Assembly (NCBI GenBank): GCA_900547035.1
Contig: URFM01000044.1
Location: 1 to 29,951, forward strand
Direction of reading: 5' to 3'
Source: an uncultured Clostridium sp.
GTDB taxonomy: Bacteria > Bacillota > Clostridia > Lachnospirales > Lachnospiraceae
DNA length: 29,951 nt
In this document: one piece after another, positions 16,827 through 25,827 of the stretch
How positions within the stretch are numbered: position 1 is the stretch's first letter
Layout of the letters: the number at the start of each line of letters is the position of its first letter
Notes under the pieces: generated by a model
Databases searched by the model: none
Seen by the model: only the letters and a program-made list of their open reading frames with translations
What the model was told of the DNA's origin: nothing
Translations under genes and position numbers: made by a program

Positions 16827-19376
16827 ATGGAACCAAATGTATTTGACAAGGTTCATGACGTAGATTTGAAAAAGACCATGGAGCAATCCTACATCGACTA
16901 CGCCATGAGCGTCATCAGTGCCCGGGCGCTTCCCGATGTAAGGGACGGATTAAAGCCGGTTCAGCGGCGGGTACTTTATTCAATGATCGAACTGAACAAC
17001 GGACCGGATAAGCCTCATCGTAAGTGCGCCCGTATCGTCGGTGATACCATGGGTAAATATCACCCCCATGGAGACAGCTCCATCTATGGAGCACTGGTCA
17101 ATATGGCCCAGGACTGGTCCACCCGCTATCCCCTGGTAGACGGACATGGAAACTTTGGTTCCGTAGACGGAGACGGCGCGGCGGCCATGCGTTATACCGA
17201 GGCCCGCTTAAGCCGGATTTCCATGGAAATGCTGGCGGATATCGGAAAAGATACCGTGGACTTTGTGCCAAACTTTGATGAGACGGAGAAGGAACCCACG
17301 GTGCTTCCCTCCCGCTATCCCAACCTTCTGGTAAACGGGGCATCCGGCATCGCCGTAGGAATGGCCACCAATATTCCTCCTCACAATCTGAGAGAGGTTA
17401 TCGGTGCTGTGGTGAAGATGATTGACAACCGGGTGGAGAACGACCGGGATACCACCATGGAGGAAATCATGGAAATCGTAAAGGGGCCAGATTTCCCTAC
17501 AGGAGCCACCATTTTAGGCCGCCGGGGCATCGAGGAGGCCTACCGCACCGGCCGTTCCAAAATCAAGGTCCGGGCGGTGACCAATATCGAGACCATGGCC
17601 AACGGAAAGTCCAGGATTATTGTGACGGAGCTTCCTTATATGGTCAACAAGGCCCGCCTGATTGAGAAGATTGCCGACCTGGTAAAGGAAAAGAAGATTG
17701 ACGGCATCACCTACATCGGCGATGAGTCCAATCGGGAAGGCATGCGCATCAATATTGAGCTGAGAAGGGACGTCAATGCCAATGTCATTTTAAATCAGCT
17801 CTTTAAGCATACCCAGCTTCAGGATACCTTCGGCGTCATCATGCTGGCGCTGGTGGACAATCAGCCCAAGATTTTAAATCTCCACCAGATGCTGGAATAC
17901 TACTTAAAGCATCAGGAGGATGTAGTCCGCAGAAGAACCAAATACGACTTAAACAAGGCGGAAGAGAGAGCCCACATTCTCCAGGGACTGCTCATTGCCC
18001 TGGACCATATCGACGAGGTCATCCGCATCATCCGCGGTTCTGAAAGCGTAGCTCAGGCAAAAGCGCAGTTGATGGAGCGCTTCGGGCTTTCCGACGCCCA
18101 GGCTCAGGCGATCGTGGATATGCGTCTGCGTGCTCTTACCGGTTTGGAGCGGGAGAAGATTGAAAATGAGTATAAAGAGCTTCAGATTCGCATCGCTGAG
18201 TTAAAGGCAATTCTGGAAGATGAGAAGAAGCTTCTCGGAGTGATCAAGGAAGAAATATCCGTAATGGCCCAGAAGTACGGAGATGACCGCCGAACCTCCA
18301 TCGGCTATGACGACGATGTTTCCATGGAAGATTTGATTCCCGATGAGGACACGGTAGTCGCCATGACTCATTTAGGATATATTAAACGTATGTCCGTGGA
18401 CAATTTCAAGAGCCAGAACAGGGGGGGCAAAGGCATCAAGGGGATGCAGACCATTGAGGAGGACTACATTGAGGATCTTCTCATGACCACCAACCACCAC
18501 TATATGATGTTCTTTACCAATACAGGTCGTGTATATCGTCTGAAGGCTTACGAGATTCCGGAAGCAGGCCGCACCGCCAGGGGAACGGCCATTGTAAATC
18601 TTTTGCAGCTGCTTCCCGGCGAGAAAATTACCGCCATTATTCCCATGCGGGAATACAATGAGGAAAAATACCTCTTTATGTCCACCAAGGGCGGCATGGT
18701 CAAGAAAACGCCCATGTGCGAATATGAGAATGTGCGCAAAAACGGCCTTCAGGCCATTGTTTTAAAAGAGCAGGACGAGCTGATCGAGGTAAAGGCCACA
18801 GATAATACGGAAGATATTTTCCTGATCAGCAAGAACGGAATGTGCATCCGGTTCCACGAAACCGACGTCCGCGTCACCGGAAGAGTTTCCATGGGCGTAA
18901 TCGGTATGAGACTGGACGAGGGGGACGAGGTCATTGGAATGCAGATGGCCAGCCAGGGAGATACCCTGCTGGTTGTTTCTGAAAACGGTATGGGCAAACG
19001 GACGGTTATTTCTGACTTTAATCCTCAGTATCGAGGAGGAAAGGGAGTTCTGTGCTATAAGATTACAGAGAAAACCGGCTGCCTGGTAGGAGCCAAGCTG
19101 GTAAATGACGGCCGTGAGATCATGCTGATTACCACAGAGGGCATTATTATCCGCATGTCGGTGGACGATATTTCGATTATTGGCCGCAATACATCGGGAG
19201 TGAAGTTGATGAGCATCGATGTGGATTCCGATATAAAAGTAGCCAGCATCGCCAAGGTGCGGGAGAGCGTTACCAAGGACAGCAACATATACAATGAAGA
19301 ATATATTGAGGAAGAGCCGGAGGAAGAAGAATCAGAAGGAGAATCGGAGGATGAGCCCGGCGAGTCCGATGATTAA
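16827..19376 (+). CDS. gyrA: DNA gyrase subunit A
   Basis: The 849-aa subunit cleaves and rejoins DNA. The catalytic Tyr123 lies in MRYTEARLS. The quinolone region reads [17 protein letters not shown]: Ser84 is present, but the acidic residue expected at the E. coli Asp87 position is Gly88. The C-terminal wrapping domain has the GyrA box QNRGGKG. The protein ends in a strongly acidic tail rich in Glu, Asp and Ser. The ATG follows AAAGGAG. gyrB lies 60 nt upstream with no terminator between them, so the two are co-transcribed. Confidence 0.98.
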   Translation: MEPNVFDKVHDVDLKKTMEQSYIDYAMSVISARALPDVRDGLKPVQRRVLYSMIELNNGPDKPHRKCARIVGDTMGKYHPHGDSSIYGALVNMAQDWSTRYPLVDGHGNFGSVDGDGAAAMRYTEARLSRISMEMLADIGKDTVDFVPNFDETEKEPTVLPSRYPNLLVNGASGIAVGMATNIPPHNLREVIGAVVKMIDNRVENDRDTTMEEIMEIVKGPDFPTGATILGRRGIEEAYRTGRSKIKVRAVTNIETMANGKSRIIVTELPYMVNKARLIEKIADLVKEKKIDGITYIGDESNREGMRINIELRRDVNANVILNQLFKHTQLQDTFGVIMLALVDNQPKILNLHQMLEYYLKHQEDVVRRRTKYDLNKAEERAHILQGLLIALDHIDEVIRIIRGSESVAQAKAQLMERFGLSDAQAQAIVDMRLRALTGLEREKIENEYKELQIRIAELKAILEDEKKLLGVIKEEISVMAQKYGDDRRTSIGYDDDVSMEDLIPDEDTVVAMTHLGYIKRMSVDNFKSQNRGGKGIKGMQTIEEDYIEDLLMTTNHHYMMFFTNTGRVYRLKAYEIPEAGRTARGTAIVNLLQLLPGEKITAIIPMREYNEEKYLFMSTKGGMVKKTPMCEYENVRKNGLQAIVLKEQDELIEVKATDNTEDIFLISKNGMCIRFHETDVRVTGRVSMGVIGMRLDEGDEVIGMQMASQGDTLLVVSENGMGKRTVISDFNPQYRGGKGVLCYKITEKTGCLVGAKLVNDGREIMLITTEGIIIRMSVDDISIIGRNTSGVKLMSIDVDSDIKVASIAKVRESVTKDSNIYNEEYIEEEPEEEESEGESEDEPGESDD

Positions 19377-19388
19377 GCGCACAGAAAA

Positions 19389-20102
19389 ATGAAACGAATT
19401 ATCTATATGGTTTTTATGAACCTGTTCTGGGCCCCCATCTGGCTTTTTACCATCCACCGGATGGGGTGGCAGGAGGATTCTCATACCAGGCAGGAACGCT
19501 ACGATTATATTGCGCGTATGGTAAAACGGATCATCCGCTATGGGCGCGTGAACCTGGTGATAAAAGGACAGGAAAATATCCCGGATCATGACGGATTTAT
19601 CATTTTCCCAAACCATCAGGGGTTATTTGACATGCTTGCCCTTTTCGCATCCTGCCCCCGCCCCCTTTCCGTCGTTATTAAGAAGGAGGCGGCAAATTGG
19701 ATTCTGGTAAAAGACGTTTTAGCAGCCACCAGAAGCCTTTCCATGGACCGGGAGGACATCAAAAGCCAGGTCAAGGTCATCAGCGAGGTTGGAAAACGGG
19801 TAAAGGCCGGAGAAAATTTCGTTATCTTTGCCGAGGGACACCGCAGCCGCAAGGGCAATGAAATATTGGAATTTAAAAGCGGCACCTTTAAAAGCGCCAC
19901 AAAAGCATCATGTACTATCGTTCCGGTGGCTTTAATCAACAGCTTCCGCCCCTTTGATATTAATTCCTTAAAGCGGGAAACAGTAGAAGTTCACTATCTA
20001 AAGCCCATTGATTTGGAAGAATATTTTTCCATGAATACTGCCCAGATCGCCCAGATGGTGCAGAATCGAATTGAAGAAGAGATTAAAAATACGCTGGCTT
20101 AG
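19389..20102 (+). CDS. 1-acyl-sn-glycerol-3-phosphate acyltransferase family protein (PlsC type)
   Basis: The 237-aa protein has an N-terminal hydrophobic segment (about 4-20). The acyltransferase motif is NHQGLFD, with His76 and Asp81 as the HX4D pair. The glycerol-phosphate-binding motif is FAEGHRSRKG, and a later IVPVALINS segment fits motif IV. It would acylate lysophosphatidic acid or a related acceptor in membrane lipid synthesis. The start lies 12 nt after the gyrA stop, in the same frame, and has no clear ribosome binding site. This suggests coupled re-initiation. A terminator overlaps the stop codon. Confidence 0.87.
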   Translation: MKRIIYMVFMNLFWAPIWLFTIHRMGWQEDSHTRQERYDYIARMVKRIIRYGRVNLVIKGQENIPDHDGFIIFPNHQGLFDMLALFASCPRPLSVVIKKEAANWILVKDVLAATRSLSMDREDIKSQVKVISEVGKRVKAGENFVIFAEGHRSRKGNEILEFKSGTFKSATKASCTIVPVALINSFRPFDINSLKRETVEVHYLKPIDLEEYFSMNTAQIAQMVQNRIEEEIKNTLA

Positions 20103-20116
20103 GCCGGCGTTTTTTT
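20091..20116 (+). terminator. Terminator at the end of the gyrA-acyltransferase unit
   Basis: ACGCTGGC pairs with GCCGGCGT (one G-U), loop TTAG, followed by seven T residues. The stop codon of the acyltransferase lies in the loop. Confidence 0.92.
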
Positions 20117-20244
20117 ATAGGATTCGCCCGTTCAAGGGAAGCTGCTAAAAGATTATTATAGGGCGTCACACTTAAAAAATACTCTTTTGCCAGCGGTAAC
20201 GGCAATCGGATCTTAATTCCGCCTTAATATTAGTATTGTCATCT

Positions 20245-20275
20245 TTATAGCACGGCAAGGTATCTCGTGCTATAA
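20245..20275. promoter_or_regulatory. Perfect 31-bp palindrome over the kdpD -10 region (operator candidate)
   Basis: TTATAGCACG (20245-20254), 11 bp, CGTGCTATAA (20266-20275). The right arm overlaps a perfect TATAAT (20271-20276). The arms lie two helical turns apart, as for a dimeric regulator. No -35 at normal distance is clear, because the TTGTCA at 20236 is 29 bp away; an activator may therefore be required. No T-run follows, so it is not a terminator. Confidence 0.65.
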
Positions 20276-20303
20276 TAAGTTATCTGATGTGAGGAGGGAC
20301 GCA

Positions 20304-22988
20304 ATGTTGGAAAGCTATCAAGCGCAAAATCAATATCACTCAGACTCCCCTCAAAAGGGAAACTTAAAAATCTTTTTTGGATATGCTGCGGGTGTTGGAA
20401 AGACTTATGCCATGCTGGAAGCAGCCCATCAGGCTCAAAAAAGAGGGATAGATATTGTCGTTGGCTATATTGAACGGCATACCCGCCCCGATACATTGGC
20501 ATTGCTGGAAGGGCTGGAGCAGCTACCTGAAAAAATTGTTGAATATAAAGGAATTGAGCTTAAGGAGTTGGATTTGGATGCCGCTTTACAGCGCCGTCCA
20601 ACCATTCTGCTGGTAGATGAGCTTGCCCATAGCAATGCTGCCGGCTGCCGGCATTCCAAAAGATATCAGGATGTGGAGGAATTGCTGCGGGCCGGCATCA
20701 GTGTATATACCACCGTCAATGTTCAACATCTGGAATCCTTAAATGACCTTGTGGCATCAATCACTCACGTTGCTGTCGGCGAGCGTATCCCGGATTCGGT
20801 TTTTGATTCCGCCGACCAAGTGGAGCTGGTGGATATTGAGCCGGACGACCTGATTCTGCGGCTGCAATCCGGAAAGGTATATAAAAAGCAGCAGGCTTCT
20901 CGTGCTTTGAATCACTTTTTTACGAAAGACAATTTAGCAGCTCTTCGTGAAATTGCATTGCGCCGTACCGCTGACCAATTGAGCAAAAAGGCTCAGAGAG
21001 CGGAAAATGAAATTACCGCCAAGGCAGGGGAACATATTTTGACTTGTCTTTCCAGCGCACCATCCAATGCAAAGGTGATCCGCACGGCGGCCCGGATGGC
21101 CGAGGCTTTTCATAGCGGTTTCACGGCGCTGTTTGTGGAAACTCCCGAAACCAAGGAGTTAAAAGGCGAAAGCCTGAAACGCCTTCGGGACAACATGCGT
21201 CTAGCGGAACAGTTAGGAGCGCGGATTGCCACCGTGTACGGGGATGACCCCGCTGTACAAATCGCCGAGTATGCTAAGGTCAGCGGTGTTACAAAAATCG
21301 TGCTGGGGCGAACAAACCACCACGCATCCCTTTTTATGAAAAGCAAAACACTGGTTGATCGTCTTACCGGCAGGATGGAGAATGTGGACGTTTATATTAT
21401 CCCTGATGTTCAGCCTCTATATAAGAAAAAGAGAGCTCTGCTTCACAAACCGGGACAAGAATTTAGTTGGAAGGATTTAGGAAAATCTGTCCTGCTTACC
21501 CTTGCCGCCACGGGAATAAGCTTTTTATTTTATGAACTCGGCCTGCGTGAAGCGAACATTATCATTGTCTATCTGCTGGGGGTTCTGCTTACGGCAGTTT
21601 GGACGAATGGGTATTTCTACGGGATTTTGGTTTCGCTGCTGAGCGTGGTATCCTTTAATTTTTTCTTTACAATTCCACGTTTTTCCCTGACGGCGCTTGA
21701 TCCGAACTATCCGGTTACTTTCCTGGTTATGCTGCTGGCAAGCTGCCTTTCCTGCTCTCTGGCTACCCGCGTAAAGCGGCAGGGGCGGCAATCTGCCCAA
21801 CGGGCCTATTATATGGAACTGCTGATGAACAGCAATCAGAAAATGCAGCAGGGTCAAAGTGAGCGGGAAATCATTCAGATTGCCGCGCATCAACTTCAAT
21901 CCCTTCTGGACCGTCCTGTTTTGTATGCATTGTTAGAAAAGGATCAGCAAATCCATTTCCATGTAGTGCCTGCCGCTGAAACAGAGCAGGTTATGGGCAG
22001 AATGACGGCAGAAGAACTGGGAGTGGCGGACTGGGTAGCCCAAAATGACAAGCACGCAGGCGCTACGACCAATACCTTGTCACATGCTCAAAACCTTTAT
22101 CTTTCTGTTAGAGGTAATCAGGAGGTTATGGCGGTGGTCGGCATACCAGCCAAGTTTTATCCGCCTTTGGATGCTTTTGAAAAAAACCTGATGATCGCTA
22201 TTTTGGATGAGTGCGGACTGATTTTGGAACGACGCAAGCTGCGCACCGAAAAGCAGGCAGCGGAGTTAGAAACCCAGCGTGAACAGCTGCGGGCCAACTT
22301 GCTGCGAGCCATTTCCCACGATTTGCGCACACCGCTGACTGGTATCAGCGGCAATGCCGGTGTGCTGATGAAGAAAAGTTTTTCCCTGGACGAGAGCAAA
22401 AAGCAGGAAATCTACCGTTCCATCTATGATGACGCTATGTGGCTGGTCAACCTGACAGAGAACCTGCTCTCCATCACCCGGATCGAAAACGGTACCATGC
22501 CGCTGCGGCGGGGGGCCGAGCTAATTGATGATATTTTTCACGAGGCACTTTCTCATGTAGACCGGCGAGCGGCAGAACACGAGATCCGCGTGGAGCTTGC
22601 AGACGATATGCTAATGGCCAATATGGACGCCCGCTTGATCGTACAAGTCATTATCAATATCGTGAACAACGCCATTAAGTATACGTCTGAAGGTTCGTAT
22701 ATCTGCTTGTCCGCGAAAAAGGAAAATAGTATGGTTCGTATTGAGATTGCCGATAATGGTCCGGGCATATCCGATGAAGCGAAACAAAAGCTGTTTGATA
22801 TGTTCTATACGGCGAACACCGGCAGCGCCGGGGCGGACAGCCGCCGGGGCCTTGGGCTGGGATTAAGTCTGTGCAAATCCATTGTGGAAGCGCACGGAGG
22901 TTCTATTACTGTTCATGATAACCAGCCCCACGGAGCAGTGTTCTCCTTTACATTGCCTTTAGAGGAGGTAAGGATTCAAAATGTATAA
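20304..22988 (+). CDS. kdpD: Potassium/turgor sensor histidine kinase KdpD
   Basis: This 894-aa protein matches the full E. coli architecture. The N-terminal KdpD domain has a Walker-type GYAAGVGKTYAMLEA and LLVDELAHSN. A USP-like domain follows (about 245-370), then four membrane segments (about 390-490) and a GAF-like region. The kinase core has phospho-acceptor His672 in RAISHDLRTPLTG. The ATP-binding boxes are NIVNNAIKYTSEG, IADNGPGI and GLGLGLSLCKSI. The start at 20304 follows GGAGGG by 5 nt; a GTG at 20289 is less likely. It should sense low potassium or osmotic stress and phosphorylate KdpE. The 3' end overlaps kdpE by 8 nt. Confidence 0.97.
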   Translation: MLESYQAQNQYHSDSPQKGNLKIFFGYAAGVGKTYAMLEAAHQAQKRGIDIVVGYIERHTRPDTLALLEGLEQLPEKIVEYKGIELKELDLDAALQRRPTILLVDELAHSNAAGCRHSKRYQDVEELLRAGISVYTTVNVQHLESLNDLVASITHVAVGERIPDSVFDSADQVELVDIEPDDLILRLQSGKVYKKQQASRALNHFFTKDNLAALREIALRRTADQLSKKAQRAENEITAKAGEHILTCLSSAPSNAKVIRTAARMAEAFHSGFTALFVETPETKELKGESLKRLRDNMRLAEQLGARIATVYGDDPAVQIAEYAKVSGVTKIVLGRTNHHASLFMKSKTLVDRLTGRMENVDVYIIPDVQPLYKKKRALLHKPGQEFSWKDLGKSVLLTLAATGISFLFYELGLREANIIIVYLLGVLLTAVWTNGYFYGILVSLLSVVSFNFFFTIPRFSLTALDPNYPVTFLVMLLASCLSCSLATRVKRQGRQSAQRAYYMELLMNSNQKMQQGQSEREIIQIAAHQLQSLLDRPVLYALLEKDQQIHFHVVPAAETEQVMGRMTAEELGVADWVAQNDKHAGATTNTLSHAQNLYLSVRGNQEVMAVVGIPAKFYPPLDAFEKNLMIAILDECGLILERRKLRTEKQAAELETQREQLRANLLRAISHDLRTPLTGISGNAGVLMKKSFSLDESKKQEIYRSIYDDAMWLVNLTENLLSITRIENGTMPLRRGAELIDDIFHEALSHVDRRAAEHEIRVELADDMLMANMDARLIVQVIINIVNNAIKYTSEGSYICLSAKKENSMVRIEIADNGPGISDEAKQKLFDMFYTANTGSAGADSRRGLGLGLSLCKSIVEAHGGSITVHDNQPHGAVFSFTLPLEEVRIQNV

Positions 22989-23679
22989 ACCTAAAATTCT
23001 CGTGGTAGAGGATGATCCTGCTATCACAAATTTGATTCGTACTACTTTGGATACACAGGAATATCAATATCACACCGCAAAAAACGGCGCAAGCGCGATC
23101 CTGGATGCCGTCTCCTATAATCCCGACGTTATCATTTTGGATTTGGGACTGCCTGATATGGATGGCGTGGAGATTATCAGAAAGGTTCGCGGATGGAGCA
23201 GCGTACCTATTATCATTGTGAGTGCGCGGAGCGAAGATCAGGATAAGGTGGAGGCTCTGGATGACGGAGCAGACGACTACCTGACAAAACCATTCAGCAT
23301 TGATGAATTTTTGGCCAGGCTTCGCGTGTCCCTGCGCCGCAGCCGAACCGACCAGAGTGCCGCGCCTGCCCAGTCATCCCTGTATCAAAATGGAGAATTA
23401 CGCATTGATTACGCGGCGGGATGCGCCTATATGGAAGAAGAGGAAATCCATCTGACTCCCATCGAATACAAACTCCTGTGCGTACTTGCAAAAAACACGG
23501 GAAAGGTCCTAACACACAATTATATTCTGAAAGAAGTATGGGGAACTGCCCTTACCGCCGATATTCCCTCTCTGCGCGTTTTTATGGCAACTCTGCGCAA
23601 GAAAATCGAACGCGACCCATCCTCCCCTAAGTATATCCAGACTCACATTGGCGTTGGATACCGGATGATCCGGCAATAG
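22981..23679 (+). CDS. kdpE: Response regulator KdpE
   Basis: The 232-aa OmpR/PhoB-type regulator has acidic residues in VVEDDPA, phospho-acceptor Asp54 in IILDLGLPDMDG and the conserved Lys in YLTKPF. Its winged helix ends in RVFMATLRKKIERDP and HIGVGYRM. Phosphorylated by KdpD, it should activate kdpFABC, which here starts after a terminator and so needs its own promoter. In E. coli these two genes lie downstream of kdpFABC; here they come first. Confidence 0.96.
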   Translation: MYKPKILVVEDDPAITNLIRTTLDTQEYQYHTAKNGASAILDAVSYNPDVIILDLGLPDMDGVEIIRKVRGWSSVPIIIVSARSEDQDKVEALDDGADDYLTKPFSIDEFLARLRVSLRRSRTDQSAAPAQSSLYQNGELRIDYAAGCAYMEEEEIHLTPIEYKLLCVLAKNTGKVLTHNYILKEVWGTALTADIPSLRVFMATLRKKIERDPSSPKYIQTHIGVGYRMIRQ

Positions 23680-23692
23680 ATTTCTCCTTCCT

Positions 23693-23722
23693 AAGCCGTC
23701 CGCTTTTGCGGGCGGCTTTTTT
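23693..23722 (+). terminator. Terminator between kdpDE and kdpFABC
   Basis: AAGCCGTCCGC pairs with GCGGGCGGCTT (one G-U), loop TTTT, then a run of six T. It splits the locus into a regulator unit and a transporter unit. Confidence 0.92.
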
Positions 23723-23767
23723 GTCTTGTGGTGCCTTTATGTGCTTTTAATCCTTGCCGGGAAACAT

Positions 23768-23788
23768 TAAGCGCACCTTCATCGCTTA
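23768..23788. promoter_or_regulatory. Inverted repeat in the presumed kdpFABC promoter region
   Basis: TAAGCG (23768-23773) and CGCTTA (23783-23788) form a dyad 45 bp before the first small gene. TATGAT (23789-23794) overlaps its right flank and could be a -10. A good -35 is not evident, which fits an activated promoter. Assignment to KdpE is inference. Confidence 0.35.
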
Positions 23789-23832
23789 TATGATAGGATT
23801 CTTTCCAGAAAAGCAGAGAGGAGGAAACATTT

Positions 23833-23931
23833 ATGATGGATTGTATTATGCTCGCAGTATTGGCTGGCTGTATTGGTTTCATTATCTTGCTGATTGGCTG
23901 GTGCCGGAAGCAAGTGGATAGAAGCGAGTAA
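23833..23931 (+). CDS. 32-residue single-pass membrane peptide upstream of kdpF
   Basis: This reading frame of 32 codons follows a strong AGAGGAGG (23816-23823). It encodes a start MMDCIM, a hydrophobic segment LAVLAGCIGFIILLIGW, then the charged tail CRKQVDRSE. Spacing, ribosome binding site and position 12 nt before kdpF support real translation. From memory, some other kdp operons have a similar tiny membrane protein ahead of kdpF, often with a Cys near the end of the helix, but I cannot confirm homology. It may be an extra small subunit or regulator of KdpABC. Confidence 0.65.
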   Translation: MMDCIMLAVLAGCIGFIILLIGWCRKQVDRSE

Positions 23932-23943
23932 GGAGGGAGAATC

Positions 23944-24021
23944 ATGATCGTTTTAGGAATCATCGTTTTACTGCTGGGTGTTTATTTGGTCTATGCGCTG
24001 CTTCACCCGGAAAAGTTTTAA
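23944..24021 (+). CDS. kdpF: K+-transporting ATPase small subunit KdpF
   Basis: A 25-residue peptide with a single membrane helix ends in YLVYALLHPEKF, the typical KdpF ending. KdpF stabilises the KdpABC complex in the membrane. The AGGAGGGAG ribosome binding site lies just before the ATG and kdpA follows after 21 nt. It is below the usual gene-calling length and easily missed. Confidence 0.9.
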   Translation: MIVLGIIVLLLGVYLVYALLHPEKF

Positions 24022-24042
24022 GGATAGCAGGAGGGAAACCAG

Positions 24043-25815
24043 ATGTTACAAATTATATTGACCCTTATCATTTATTTGATTCTGGTCATTCCGGCGGGTA
24101 TTTATGTATATCATGTCGCTGCCGGAAAACATACCTTTGCCGACCTGGTATTGAACCGAGTAGACGGCGTTATTTATAAAATATGCGGTATTGACCCAAA
24201 AAACAGCATGAACTGGAAAAAATACGCTGTTTCTTTGGTGGCAGCTAATGGGGTTATGATGCTGATTGGATATTTCATTTTACGGATTCAAAGCATTGGG
24301 CTGTTCAATCCGAATGGAATTGACGGCATGGAGGAATCACTTTCCTTCAATACCATCATCAGCTTTATGACCAATACTAATTTGCAGCATTATTCCGGCG
24401 AGTCAGGATTGTCCTATTTGTCACAGATGTTGGTTATCACTTTCATGATGTTTGTATCCGCCGCCAGCGGTTATGCCGCGTGTGTAGCTTTTATCCGCGG
24501 CCTAGCGGGCAGGACGAAGGATAATGTGGGCAACTTTTTTTCAGATCTCATCCGCATTACAACTCGTGTTCTGCTCCCATTTTCTATTGTCGGCGGCCTG
24601 CTGCTGGTATGGCAGGGCGTGCCGCAGAATTTTTCCGGAAATGTGGTGGTGGATACCATTGAAGGAACAAAACAGGTAATCGCCATGGGGCCGGTGGCGG
24701 CGCTGGAGATTATCAAGCATCTCGGCACGAACGGCGGCGGATTCTTGGGTGCGAACTCGGCGACGCCGATTGAGAACCCGACAATTCTTTCAAATTTGAT
24801 TGAACTGTACTCCATGATGCTTTTACCCGGAGCCTGCGTAATCACATTTGGTAAAATGGTTCGTGATCGTAAGCGTGAGCTGCCATCTGACGCTATTTCA
24901 GACGGCGCAAACGCCGCAATCTCTAAGAAAGCCAATAAAAGCCTGACGGTTTGGATGTATGGACGTGAAGGGCGCAGCATCTTCGCCGCAATGGGAATCT
25001 TGTTTCTGATTGGATTGGGAATCTGCTTCTGGGCGGAAAGTCAGGGCAACCCGGTATTGGCCGGCGCGGGACTCAGCCAATCAATGGGAAGCATGGAAGG
25101 GAAAGAAGTCCGATTCGGCGTGGCCCAGTCCTCCCTGTTTACAACAGTTACCACTTCGTTCACGACAGGTACTGTCAACAATATGCATGACACGCTGACT
25201 CCGCTGGGCGGTATGGTTCCCATGCTTCACATGATGCTCAATGTAGTATTCGGCGGCAAGGGCGTCGGCCTGATGAATATGATTACTTATGCCATTCTGG
25301 CTGTGTTCATCTGCGGTTTGATGATCGGACGCACGCCAGAGTATCTCGGCAAAAAGATTGAAGGGCGGGAGATGAAACTGGCCGCCCTGTGCATTATCAT
25401 TCATCCGTTGCTTATATTGGCTTTCTCCGCATTGGCGGTAGGTACGCAGGCAGGATTGGCTGGCATTACCAATCCGGGATATCATGGACTTTCACAGGTA
25501 CTCTATGAATTTGCCTCTTCCGCAGCCAACAACGGCTCCGGTTTTGAAGGCCTGGCGGACAACACGCTGTTTTGGAATATTACCACAGGCATCGTCATGT
25601 TTTTCGGGCGTTACCTCTCGATGGTATTGCAGCTTGCAATTGCGGGCTCGCTGATGAAAAAGCGGTTTGTCAATGAATCGGCAGGCACGCTTCATACAGA
25701 TACCGTAAGTTTTGCGGTTATTTTAGTATTTGTCGTCTATATTTTTGCAGCGCTGACCTTCTTCCCGGTGCTGGCGCTTGGCCCCGTTGCCGAACATTTG
25801 ACCCTTTGGGCATAA
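24043..25815 (+). CDS. kdpA: Potassium-transporting ATPase subunit A (K+ channel-like)
   Basis: The 590-aa membrane subunit selects and conducts K+. Four pore-loop segments are visible: TNTNLQHYSGE (Gln115, matching E. coli Gln116), GTNGGGFLGANSATPIENPT, TTSFTTGTVNNMHDTLTPLG and ASSAANNGSGFEG. The protein is about 30 residues longer than E. coli KdpA. GGAGGG lies about 6 nt before the start. kdpB follows after 12 nt. Confidence 0.97.
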   Translation: MLQIILTLIIYLILVIPAGIYVYHVAAGKHTFADLVLNRVDGVIYKICGIDPKNSMNWKKYAVSLVAANGVMMLIGYFILRIQSIGLFNPNGIDGMEESLSFNTIISFMTNTNLQHYSGESGLSYLSQMLVITFMMFVSAASGYAACVAFIRGLAGRTKDNVGNFFSDLIRITTRVLLPFSIVGGLLLVWQGVPQNFSGNVVVDTIEGTKQVIAMGPVAALEIIKHLGTNGGGFLGANSATPIENPTILSNLIELYSMMLLPGACVITFGKMVRDRKRELPSDAISDGANAAISKKANKSLTVWMYGREGRSIFAAMGILFLIGLGICFWAESQGNPVLAGAGLSQSMGSMEGKEVRFGVAQSSLFTTVTTSFTTGTVNNMHDTLTPLGGMVPMLHMMLNVVFGGKGVGLMNMITYAILAVFICGLMIGRTPEYLGKKIEGREMKLAALCIIIHPLLILAFSALAVGTQAGLAGITNPGYHGLSQVLYEFASSAANNGSGFEGLADNTLFWNITTGIVMFFGRYLSMVLQLAIAGSLMKKRFVNESAGTLHTDTVSFAVILVFVVYIFAALTFFPVLALGPVAEHLTLWA

Positions 25816-25827
25816 GGAGGAACCAAC

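Noticed and set aside
20119..20244. Riboswitch (for example c-di-AMP type) before kdpD
   Set aside because: Only small imperfect hairpins such as TTGCC/GGCAA are seen, without the conserved c-di-AMP core, and the -10 box lies downstream of them.
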